Under the pieces are notes generated by a model. It ran no database searches and had not been told where the DNA came from. It saw only the letters and a program-made list of their open reading frames with translations. This document shows positions 4,827-11,911 of a stretch of 13,906 bases of DNA, piece by piece. The stretch is from RGIG9060 sp036307825 (lineage in GTDB: Bacteria; Spirochaetota; Spirochaetia; Treponematales; Treponemataceae). The DNA lies in the NCBI GenBank assembly GCA_036307825.1, contig JAXJWW010000056.1:1-13906 (forward strand), given 5' to 3'. Each line of letters begins with the position of its first letter. Positions within the stretch are counted from its first letter, which is position 1. The position numbers and the translations under genes were made by a program.

Positions 4827-7271
4827 TTACACTTTAACTCTTTTTACCTTCCAGATGTCTTTAACATAATCTTCGATAGTTCTATCTGAAGAGAATTTGC
4901 CAGAACAAGCAATGTTAAGAATTGCCATTTTTGCCCAGCGTTTTCTATCTTGGAAAGCTTCTCCAGAAAGTCTACGAGCTTCGCAGTAAGCATCAAAGTC
5001 AGCAAGAACATAGTAAACGTCTGCTCTGTTTCCTTCGATTCCGTAAACCAAAGATTCGTAAAGTTCTCTGAAAAGCTGGTGAGTTGGATCGTATGTTCCA
5101 TCAACAAGCTGATTAAGAACTTTTGCAAGTCCTGGATTTCTTTCGATATATTTTTGTGGGTTATATGTGTGTTCTTCTTCAATCTTGATGATTTCATCAG
5201 ATGTAAGACCGAAGATGAATGCATTTTCTCTTCCAACTTCTTCTACAATTTCTACGTTTGCACCGTCCATTGTTCCTAAAGTTAAAGCACCGTTAATCAT
5301 GAATTTCATGTTACCTGTTCCTGAAGCTTCAAGACCAGCTGTTGAAATTTGTTCAGAAATATCAGAAGCTGGGAAAAGTTTTTCTGCTACAGAAACACGA
5401 TAGTTTTCAACGAATACAACTTTGAGTCTTCCTTCGATACGAGGATCGTTGTTTACTCTTTCAGCAACTGTGTTAATCAATTTGATAATTGATTTTGCAC
5501 GGCGATATCCAGAAGCAGCTTTTGCCCCGAAAATGAATGTGCGTGGTGCTGGTTTGTAAGAAGAATCTTCCAACATTTTGTTGTATTCATACATAACGTT
5601 GAGAATGTTAAGAAGTTGTCTTTTGTATTCGTGAAGACGTTTGATTTGAACGTCAAAAATTGATGTTGGATCTAAGTCTACACCTTGTGTATTTTTTAGA
5701 TATTTGCACAATGCTTCTTTGCTTCTTTGTTTGATAGCAAGGAATTCATCTTGGCTAGCTGCATCATCAGCAAATTTTGCCAATTCTTTGATTTTTGATA
5801 AATCTTTTTCCCAACCGTGTCCAATTCTATCTGTGATGAATTTAGAAAGTTCTGGGTTTGCAGAAACAAGCCAACGTCTTTGTGTAATACCGTTAGTTTT
5901 GTTGTTGAATTTTTTAGGATAAAGTTCAGCCCAATCCTTCAATTCTTGTGTTTTAAGAAGTTCTGTGTGAAGAGCAGCAACACCGTTTACGCTGAAACCT
6001 GCGTGAATTGCAAGCCAAGCCATGTGGATTCTTCCATCGTGGATAATAGACATACGATTTTGTCTGTCATAATCTCCAGGGAATTTTTCTTGTAATTCAA
6101 TAAGGAATCTGCGGTTGATTTCTTCAACAATTTGATAAATTCTTGGGAGCAATCCTTGGAAAATATCAATTGACCATTTTTCAAGAGCTTCTGCAAGAAT
6201 TGTGTGGTTTGTATAAGCAAATGTTTTTGTAACGATTGCCCATGCATCATCCCAACCCATTCCATTTTCATCCATAAGGATTCTCATAAGTTCAGGAATT
6301 GCAACTACTGGGTGAGTATCGTTCAACTGAATTGCATGTAAATCTGCGAATTTAGAGAAATCTGTTCCATATTTTACTTTGTATTTGTTAATCAAATCTT
6401 GCAAACTTGCTGAACAGAAGAAATATTGTTGTTTAAGACGAAGTACTTTTCCAAGAGGACCATTATCATTTGGATAAAGAACACGGCTGATGTTTTCTGC
6501 ATCATTTTGTCTTTCAACTGCACGATGATATTGCATATCATTGAAAAGTTGTAAGTCAAATCCGTCTGGAGATGATGCTTGCCATAAGCGAAGTGTATTT
6601 ACAGTTTTTGTATCGTATCCAACGATTGGCATATCGTATGGAGTTGCGTTTACGATTTCAGCATTTTCGATAAAGAAAGTATCTTCACCTTTTTCATTTT
6701 GGCGAACACCAACATTTCCACCAAATTTTACTTGTACTGTTAAGTCTGAGCGTTTGATTTCCCATGGATCACGATGTTTTAACCAGTTATCTGGGTATTC
6801 AACTTGATATCCATTTTCAATGTGTTGTTCAAACATACCATATTGATAACGAATTCCGTATCCGTGTCCTGGATAGTCTAATGTTGCAAGAGAATCAAGG
6901 AAACAAGCAGCAAGACGACCAAGTCCACCATTTCCAAGACCTGCATCTGGTTCTTCATCTTCAATACTTGTATAGTCGATATCTAAATCTTTTAATACTT
7001 CAACTACAGCATCTTTGATTTGAGCATTGATAAGGTTGTTGCTCATTGCGCGTCCCATAAGGAATTCTGCTGAAAGATAGTAAACTTGGCGTGTAGGCTT
7101 TTTGTCGTAAGCTGCACGAGTTTTCATCCAGTTGTCCATAATCAAGTCAAGAGCTGAAGCTGAAACTGCATCAAACAAGTCATGTTTTGTAGCTTGTGAT
7201 AAATCTTTTCCGTACTGAAGTTTCAATCTTGATGTAAGGTTTGATTTAAATTCTTTTGCATTAAATGCCAT
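4827..7271 (-). CDS. glgP: Glycogen/alpha-glucan phosphorylase
   Basis: The 814-residue enzyme (usual length about 800-830) splits alpha-1,4 bonds at non-reducing ends of glycogen with phosphate, giving glucose-1-phosphate in the cytoplasm. It belongs to family GT35. Visible signatures are YLSAEFLMGR (65-74), LGNGGLGRLAACFLDSLAT (112-130), the NDTHPVVAIPELMR block (317-330), the KRLHEYKRQ block (544-552), and the pyridoxal-phosphate site EASGTGNMKFMINGAL (648-663), in which Lys656 binds the cofactor. No extra N-terminal extension or regulatory insert of the eukaryotic kind is present. The ATG has a TAGGAG Shine-Dalgarno six bases upstream. It is transcribed alone and has its own terminator. 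A perfect dyad about 80 bases upstream may bind a regulator. It works with the debranching enzyme GlgX encoded about 2.4 kb away. Confidence 0.98.
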   Translation of the reverse strand: MAFNAKEFKSNLTSRLKLQYGKDLSQATKHDLFDAVSASALDLIMDNWMKTRAAYDKKPTRQVYYLSAEFLMGRAMSNNLINAQIKDAVVEVLKDLDIDYTSIEDEEPDAGLGNGGLGRLAACFLDSLATLDYPGHGYGIRYQYGMFEQHIENGYQVEYPDNWLKHRDPWEIKRSDLTVQVKFGGNVGVRQNEKGEDTFFIENAEIVNATPYDMPIVGYDTKTVNTLRLWQASSPDGFDLQLFNDMQYHRAVERQNDAENISRVLYPNDNGPLGKVLRLKQQYFFCSASLQDLINKYKVKYGTDFSKFADLHAIQLNDTHPVVAIPELMRILMDENGMGWDDAWAIVTKTFAYTNHTILAEALEKWSIDIFQGLLPRIYQIVEEINRRFLIELQEKFPGDYDRQNRMSIIHDGRIHMAWLAIHAGFSVNGVAALHTELLKTQELKDWAELYPKKFNNKTNGITQRRWLVSANPELSKFITDRIGHGWEKDLSKIKELAKFADDAASQDEFLAIKQRSKEALCKYLKNTQGVDLDPTSIFDVQIKRLHEYKRQLLNILNVMYEYNKMLEDSSYKPAPRTFIFGAKAASGYRRAKSIIKLINTVAERVNNDPRIEGRLKVVFVENYRVSVAEKLFPASDISEQISTAGLEASGTGNMKFMINGALTLGTMDGANVEIVEEVGRENAFIFGLTSDEIIKIEEEHTYNPQKYIERNPGLAKVLNQLVDGTYDPTHQLFRELYESLVYGIEGNRADVYYVLADFDAYCEARRLSGEAFQDRKRWAKMAILNIACSGKFSSDRTIEDYVKDIWKVKRVKV

Positions 7272-7346
7272 AAAAACTCCTATAAGAATATTGGTAGAGA
7301 ATATTTTTCCTAGTCATTGTTAAAATACCGTAAAAAACAGATGGTA

Positions 7347-7363
7347 TTTACATCTAATGTAAA
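7347..7363. promoter_or_regulatory. Perfect dyad upstream of glgP
   Basis: TTTACAT-CTA-ATGTAAA is a perfect inverted repeat with a three-base centre, 76 bases before the glgP ATG. The size and symmetry fit a dimeric regulator site. I do not recognise the motif. No clear glgP promoter could be assigned, so its position relative to transcription start is unknown. Confidence 0.4.
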
Positions 7364-7511
7364 GTAAAATGGAAGTATGGTCAAGTGAGTAAAACATCTT
7401 AAAAAAAAGATTTACAAAATATATTCGTATAAATAAAGCAAGATGAAATTTTGTAAATGCAGAAATTGATACAAAAAACGCATAGGTATTGTGTATTTAG
7501 AAAATTCGTAC

Positions 7512-7604
7512 AAAAATCCTTTCGACAGAAAATCCCCCGCGACCTGCGGCTCCTCCTTTCAGTCGTCAAGGCAGGTCGGTGTGCTTTTCTGTCTACGGAT
7601 TTTT
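7512..7604. repeat. GC-rich nested long hairpin
   Basis: The 524-base gap between glgP and the DUF4236 gene contains one strongly structured block. The outer arms AAAAATCC (7512-7519) and GGATTTTT (7597-7604) enclose GACAGAAAA (7524-7532) with TTTTCTGTC (7585-7593) and then CGACCTGC (7540-7547) with GCAGGTCG (7571-7578). The centre (about 7534-7580) is GC-rich against an AT-rich background. The loop holds CCTCCTTTC, which equals the 16S rRNA anti-Shine-Dalgarno end; the opposite strand shows GAAAGGAGG. It could be a dispersed repeat, a structured RNA or a two-way terminator. I see no protein frame. The rest of the gap holds only the glgP upstream dyad and the DUF4236 promoter. Confidence 0.6.
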
Positions 7605-7729
7605 CACGGATTTGTTAATTCAGAGTTCGTGTGATTTTTAATGTACCTAACAAGCATACCAATAAAAGCTTATCAATACTATTATTTGTAATTATTCTTA
7701 GAAAAATATATCTTTTTTTACATAAATTG

Positions 7730-7738
7730 TGATATAAT
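7730..7738 (+). promoter_or_regulatory. Extended -10 promoter for the DUF4236 gene
   Basis: TGA followed by TATAAT (7733-7738) forms an extended -10, which can work without a strong -35. The predicted start lies about 50 bases before the ATG at 7796. Confidence 0.45.
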
Positions 7739-7795
7739 TTTGGTAATGATTTTAACATAATGTTGTATTATTTTGTTGATATAAAGGAATATTAC

Positions 7796-9172
7796 ATGGG
7801 ATTTAGATTATCAAAAAGGATAAAAATTTGCAAAGGAGTTAATTTAAATATTTCAAAATCAGGTGTAGGTATATCCCTTGGAGGAAGAGGAGCTTCTATT
7901 TCAACTGGACCAAGAGGAACATATATAAATACAGGGATACCTGGAACTGGAATTTCTTACAGTAAAAAAATTTCATCTCAATCTTCAATGACAACATATA
8001 ATGAAAAAACTATAGAAATGAATAATATACATGGCTCAACTTTTAGAATTAAGATAGATGATAATGGTAATGAAACCTTTCTCTTAATTGATTCATCAGG
8101 AAGACCTTTTTCAAATGAAACTTTAGAAAAAAAAATAAAAAAAACTTATCTATACAAAGAATCCCTTGAAAAAGCTCGAAAAATAAGACATGATTTTATA
8201 AAAAAACAAAATGATGTGATTATTTTTATATACAAATCTACACCCAAAACTATTACAGTTGATGATGTAATAAAAGAAAGAGATGACACAAGTAGCATTC
8301 AACAAAATTATTATTACGTGAAATCCTTTGAGGAACCTCAACCAAGAGAGGTGTCTTTTTATGATGAGGCTTTAAAATTTGCTCAATCTACTGTAAAAAC
8401 TTATAAATTTTGGAAGAAAAAACAACTTATACGTGAAGCAACATATAAAAAATTAGATGAACTTTATAAAATTGCTATGAAAGAATGGACTTCTAGACAA
8501 GACACTCATTTTGAAAATGAAAAAAGAATAAAGTTGGAAAAAGATGCAGAATACAAAAAAGAGTATGAAAAATTGCTTGTTGAAAGAAAAAAAACTTATA
8601 ACTTGATTTTAAATCCATCTGATGAATATTTACAAGATACAATAAAAGATGTACTTTCCCAGATTGAATTACCTGTAGATTTTGCGGTTGATTATGCCAT
8701 ATCAGGATTAAACATTGAAGTTGACATTGATTTACCTGAAATTGAAGATTTCCCTAAATTGACATCTTCTATATTGCAAAGTGGTAAATTATCCATAAAA
8801 AATAAAAAGACCGTAGATTTAAACAGAGATTATGCAACAAGTGTTGTAGGCTTGTCATTTTTCTTTGCAGGAGTCATTTTTAATATTTCGCCAATGATTG
8901 AAAATATTACATTGTCAGGTTATACACAACGTTTAAACAAGAAAACGGGAAATATTGAAGATCAATATGTCTATTCAATAACATATGATCGTAAAAATTT
9001 TTCAAGTCTTAATATTGAAAATATCGACCCTCTCGAAGCAATTAAAAATTTTGATAATAAAATTGATATTACATCAAAATTTGAACTAAAAACAATTGAA
9101 GTAAAACAGTCTGATAATAGGAAATCAACATCTGAATCCCAAGAAATTCAGACTGAATACTATAAAGTTTAA
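7796..9172 (+). CDS. DUF4236 protein with long uncharacterised C-terminal part
   Basis: The 458-residue protein starts at ATG 7796, where AAAGGA lies seven bases upstream and the DUF4236 domain begins (MGFRLSKRIKICKGVNLNIS). An ATG at 7760 in the same frame has no such support. Residues 1-57 are the complete DUF4236 domain, with the glycine-rich repeats SKSGVGISLGGRGASISTGP and GIPGTGISY. Residues 110-175 are charged; 200-275 are lysine- and glutamate-rich and probably coiled coil. Residues 285-435 form a separate alpha/beta domain with the block GLSFFFAGVIFNISP (352-366) and SGYTQRLNKKTGNIEDQYVYS. There is no membrane segment or signal peptide. DUF4236 has no established function; it is often found alone or with varied C-terminal domains. 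No terminator is visible downstream. Confidence 0.9.
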   Translation: MGFRLSKRIKICKGVNLNISKSGVGISLGGRGASISTGPRGTYINTGIPGTGISYSKKISSQSSMTTYNEKTIEMNNIHGSTFRIKIDDNGNETFLLIDSSGRPFSNETLEKKIKKTYLYKESLEKARKIRHDFIKKQNDVIIFIYKSTPKTITVDDVIKERDDTSSIQQNYYYVKSFEEPQPREVSFYDEALKFAQSTVKTYKFWKKKQLIREATYKKLDELYKIAMKEWTSRQDTHFENEKRIKLEKDAEYKKEYEKLLVERKKTYNLILNPSDEYLQDTIKDVLSQIELPVDFAVDYAISGLNIEVDIDLPEIEDFPKLTSSILQSGKLSIKNKKTVDLNRDYATSVVGLSFFFAGVIFNISPMIENITLSGYTQRLNKKTGNIEDQYVYSITYDRKNFSSLNIENIDPLEAIKNFDNKIDITSKFELKTIEVKQSDNRKSTSESQEIQTEYYKV

Positions 9173-9289
9173 TCTATAGTTTGCTAAAAATTAATTTTCA
9201 AACGCAACTATTTTTCGCTAATATGAAATTTATAAATAGCTAACACAGTAGAACAAACCAAAATCAACGAAATTTTTAGGAGTGATTAT

Positions 9290-9472
9290 ATGGCATGGGG
9301 CTTAGCCGAATTTGATGCTGAAAAAAGAGGCTACAAAGATGGCCTAGTTCAAGGTTCTCAACAAGCAAAAATAGAAACTGCTAAAAATTTGCTATCAATG
9401 TCACTATCAGTTGAAAATATCGCAAAAGCAACAGGCCTTTCTATCGACGAAGTAAAAAATCTTGCTAAATAA
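9290..9472 (+). CDS. Stand-alone C-terminal tail of an Rpn/PD-(D/E)XK transposase-like nuclease
   Basis: The 60-residue protein matches only the end of Rpn-family (recombination-promoting nuclease) proteins: a helix with GYKDGLVQGSQQAKIETAKN, then LLSMSLSVENIAKATGLSID, then EVKNLAK. This tail usually follows a PD-(D/E)XK nuclease core of about 200 residues, which is absent here. The ATG has a perfect AGGAG Shine-Dalgarno seven bases upstream. The same frame stays open upstream for 18 codons, to a TAA at 9233-9235, and reads plausibly, so the gene may be the relic of a full-length copy. Alternatively it may be a functional small protein: in E. coli, rpnA has an internal start that makes a short C-terminal product blocking the full-length toxin. 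Confidence 0.65.
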   Translation: MAWGLAEFDAEKRGYKDGLVQGSQQAKIETAKNLLSMSLSVENIAKATGLSIDEVKNLAK

Positions 9473-9537
9473 TCCACCATTTTCTCTCACAACTCCACCC
9501 ATTTCTCGCGGAACGAAATAAGTCTGCAAAAAGCACA

Positions 9538-9654
9538 ATGAGTGCAAAAGAAATTAGCGTAGACGAAAAAGAATCAAACGAAGCATTGCAAGTGAAACGC
9601 AGCACTAGCGAGTTTGGGGATTTTTCGGCGAGAGCTAATTTCTTTTGGTGCTAA
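9538..9654 (+). other. Short open frame inside an inverted-repeat spacer
   Basis: An ATG at 9538 opens a 38-codon frame (starting MSAKEISVDEKESNEALQ, ending FSARANFFWC) with no Shine-Dalgarno. It lies almost exactly across the element bounded by AAAAGAAATTAGC (9546-9558) and its inverse (9634-9646), and antisense to the region just after glgX. Its more even base composition than the surrounding spacer is notable. It is more likely part of a repeat than an expressed gene. Confidence 0.2.
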
Positions 9655-9659
9655 TTTCT
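9546..9659. repeat. Inverted-repeat element between the Rpn tail and glgX
   Basis: AAAAGAAATTAGC (9546-9558) and GCTAATTTCTTTT (9634-9646) are perfect 13-base inverted repeats, enclosing a second pair, CGAAAAA (9564-9570) and TTTTTCG (9621-9627). A further direct copy of GCTAATTTCT lies at 9650-9659. This could be a small miniature element or a weak terminator for glgX; neither strand has a strong T tract after the stem. Confidence 0.55.
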
Positions 9660-9683
9660 ATTTTTGCAAAATTGTGGAGAGTC

Positions 9684-11825
9684 CTATTTACTCAATAAAA
9701 CCGCCATAGAGCGTGCTGGAAGTATGTAAACACTACGATTTAGCATTTCTTCTTCACCTGCTGGTAAAAAATCCTCTGGTGAAGGTAAAGATGTATCCAC
9801 TACTCTGTACCATTTTTTTCCGCCGATTGCGGCAGGGATTTTTACAGTTTTATCCTGGCAAGATGAGTTCAATATGATATAGAAGTCGTTATCATCAACA
9901 TCAGCAAAAGTTTCAGCATGTCTTCCATCAAGACGGAATGCCACAAAGTGATTCAATTTTGACCAATCTGCAACTTTTCCATCTTCGCCATACCATAAAA
10001 TATCAGGTAAAGTATTATATGCAAACTCTTGACCTTGGAAGAATTCTGGTCGTCTAAAAGCAGGATGTCTAAGTCTAAAGTCGATAGCGTGTTTTACAAA
10101 TCTAAATACTTCAGAATGAGTTTCTTTTAGTTCCCAGTTTATCCAAGTCATTGGTGAGTCTTGGCAATATGCGTTGTTATTTCCATTTTGAGTTCTACGG
10201 AATTCATCACCAGCGAGCAACATCGGTGTTCCTTGTGATAAAAGCATAGTTCCCATAATATTCTTTATCTGTTTTGTACGGAGTTTTTCGATATTCTTGT
10301 TTGTAGTTGGACCTTCAAATCCATAGTTGAAACTTGAGTTATTATCACTTCCGTCGCGATTGTGTTCGCCGTTTTCTTCGTTGTGCTTTCCGTTGTAAGA
10401 AACCAAGTCGTTAAGAGTAAATCCATCGTGACTTGTAATAAAGTTTACAGAGTGGAAAGGTTTTCTTCCATCACGAAGATAAAGGTCAGAACTTCCTGTA
10501 AGACGAGTTGCAGCGGCACTTTCTAAGTAGCCATCACCTCGCCAGAATCGACGAATATCATCGCGGTATCTATCGTTCCATTCAGCCCATCTTCCGCCTG
10601 GGAACCAACCAACTTGATAAGCTCCACCTGCGTCCCAAGCTTCTGCGATAATTTTTGTATTTCTTAAAACTGGGTCTTCTGCGATTCTTTCCAAAACTGG
10701 AGGGTCTTCCATAAGTCGACCGTTTCTATCACGACCAAGAATTGAAGCAAGGTCAAATCTAAAGCCGTCAACATGCATTTCGCAAACCCAATAACGCAAA
10801 CAATCGATAATAAAAGTTCTAACTACAGGATGGTTACAGTTTACAGTATTTCCACATCCTGAATAGTTTTTATAATATTGCTTGTGATTATCTTCCAAAA
10901 CATAGTAAATTGAGTTATCAAATCCTCTAAAACTCAAAGTAACACCATGTTCGTTTCCTTCAGCGGTGTGATTAAAAACAATATCCAAAATAACTTCAAG
11001 ATTATTTTTGTGCATTTCGCGAACCATCTCTTTGAATTCACGAACAGCACCACCTGGAGTTCTATCTGAAGCAAAAGATGTTTTTGGAGCAAAGAATCCG
11101 ATTGTACTGTATCCCCAGTAGTTCTTTAATCTTTCACCGTTTTTTGGATTTACATTTGTATTTTCATATTCATCAAATTCTTGAATTGGTAAAAGTTCAA
11201 CACTTGTAACACCTAATTCTTTTAGATAAGGAATTTTTTCAATCAAACCTTTGTATGTTCCAGGATGTTTTACATTTGCAGAAGGATCTGCCGTAAAACC
11301 TTTAAGATGAGTTTCATACAAAACACTTTGTCGTAATGGATAATTGATAGGTCGGTCCCCTTGCCAGTCAAAATCATCATCATCAATTACTACACATTTT
11401 GGGAAGCCTTTTGCGGTATACGGAGTTCCTGTTAAAATATCAATTCTATCAACTGGAGTAACATAATTTGGCGGTAAATTTCCAAAAATTGAAGAATCTG
11501 TAAAACTTTTTGCGTAAGGGTCTAAAAGATATGCATTTTTATTAAAACGATGTCCTTTTTCAGGATTAAATGGACCATCAACACGATAAAGATACAAAGC
11601 TCCAGCTTTAAGTCCTTTTAAGAAAACATGCCAAATATCACCAGTTCTATTTATTTTTGGGTCAAAGGTATAAGAAAAATAAGGATGTTCGTCTTCTGGA
11701 TTTTCAAAAATATCCAAAATAACGCTAGTTCCGTTTCTACTAAAAACACTAAAATTTACGCCATCATTTACAATTGTTGCACCATGAGGTAATGGCTTTC
11801 CAGGTTGTGCTAAAATATTCTCCAT
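9684..11825 (-). CDS. glgX: Glycogen debranching enzyme (isoamylase type)
   Basis: The 713-residue GH13 enzyme hydrolyses alpha-1,6 branches of phosphorylase-limited glycogen in the cytoplasm. The N-terminal CBM48 domain covers about residues 8-105 (PLPHGATIVNDGVNFSVFSR). The catalytic barrel carries region I DIVFNHT (281-287), region II DGFRFDLAS with nucleophile Asp358, region III IIAEAWD with acid Glu395, and region IV ITSHDGF with Asp467. The SVLYETHLKGFT motif (167-178) is typical of GlgX and isoamylases. A small beta domain follows to the C-terminus. Length fits GlgX (about 650-720). The ATG has no Shine-Dalgarno; an extended -10 (TGA plus TATAAT) ends ten bases upstream, so the leader is at most a few bases. 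It is divergent from the AddB-like gene, and its product acts with GlgP. Confidence 0.96.
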   Translation of the reverse strand: MENILAQPGKPLPHGATIVNDGVNFSVFSRNGTSVILDIFENPEDEHPYFSYTFDPKINRTGDIWHVFLKGLKAGALYLYRVDGPFNPEKGHRFNKNAYLLDPYAKSFTDSSIFGNLPPNYVTPVDRIDILTGTPYTAKGFPKCVVIDDDDFDWQGDRPINYPLRQSVLYETHLKGFTADPSANVKHPGTYKGLIEKIPYLKELGVTSVELLPIQEFDEYENTNVNPKNGERLKNYWGYSTIGFFAPKTSFASDRTPGGAVREFKEMVREMHKNNLEVILDIVFNHTAEGNEHGVTLSFRGFDNSIYYVLEDNHKQYYKNYSGCGNTVNCNHPVVRTFIIDCLRYWVCEMHVDGFRFDLASILGRDRNGRLMEDPPVLERIAEDPVLRNTKIIAEAWDAGGAYQVGWFPGGRWAEWNDRYRDDIRRFWRGDGYLESAAATRLTGSSDLYLRDGRKPFHSVNFITSHDGFTLNDLVSYNGKHNEENGEHNRDGSDNNSSFNYGFEGPTTNKNIEKLRTKQIKNIMGTMLLSQGTPMLLAGDEFRRTQNGNNNAYCQDSPMTWINWELKETHSEVFRFVKHAIDFRLRHPAFRRPEFFQGQEFAYNTLPDILWYGEDGKVADWSKLNHFVAFRLDGRHAETFADVDDNDFYIILNSSCQDKTVKIPAAIGGKKWYRVVDTSLPSPEDFLPAGEEEMLNRSVYILPARSMAVLLSK

Positions 11826-11835
11826 AAGTTTGATA

Positions 11836-11903
11836 ATTATATCACTTGATAACGCATAAATCTAGTATTTTTGCTATATAAATCCAGTATTTTGTACTAT
11901 AAT
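11836..11903. promoter_or_regulatory. Divergent promoters for glgX and the AddB-like gene
   Basis: On the minus strand TGA-TATAAT (TATAAT at 11836-11841) is an extended -10 ten bases before the glgX ATG. On the plus strand TATAAT at 11898-11903 lies eight bases before the AddB-like ATG. Neither has a strong -35 at the usual distance and neither gene has a Shine-Dalgarno, so both transcripts should be leaderless or nearly so. Confidence 0.5.
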
Positions 11904-11911
11904 AGTGTAAT

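Noticed and set aside
4844..7018. Several open frames in other frames and antisense within glgP
   Set aside because: They are by-products of the glgP coding sequence; none has a ribosome site or a recognisable domain.
7551..7560. 16S rRNA 3'-end fragment
   Set aside because: Only the nine-base CCTCCTTTC agrees; flanking bases do not match rRNA.
7760..7795. Earlier ATG for the DUF4236 gene
   Set aside because: The DUF4236 domain begins exactly at the ATG at 7796, which has a good ribosome site; the upstream ATG has none.
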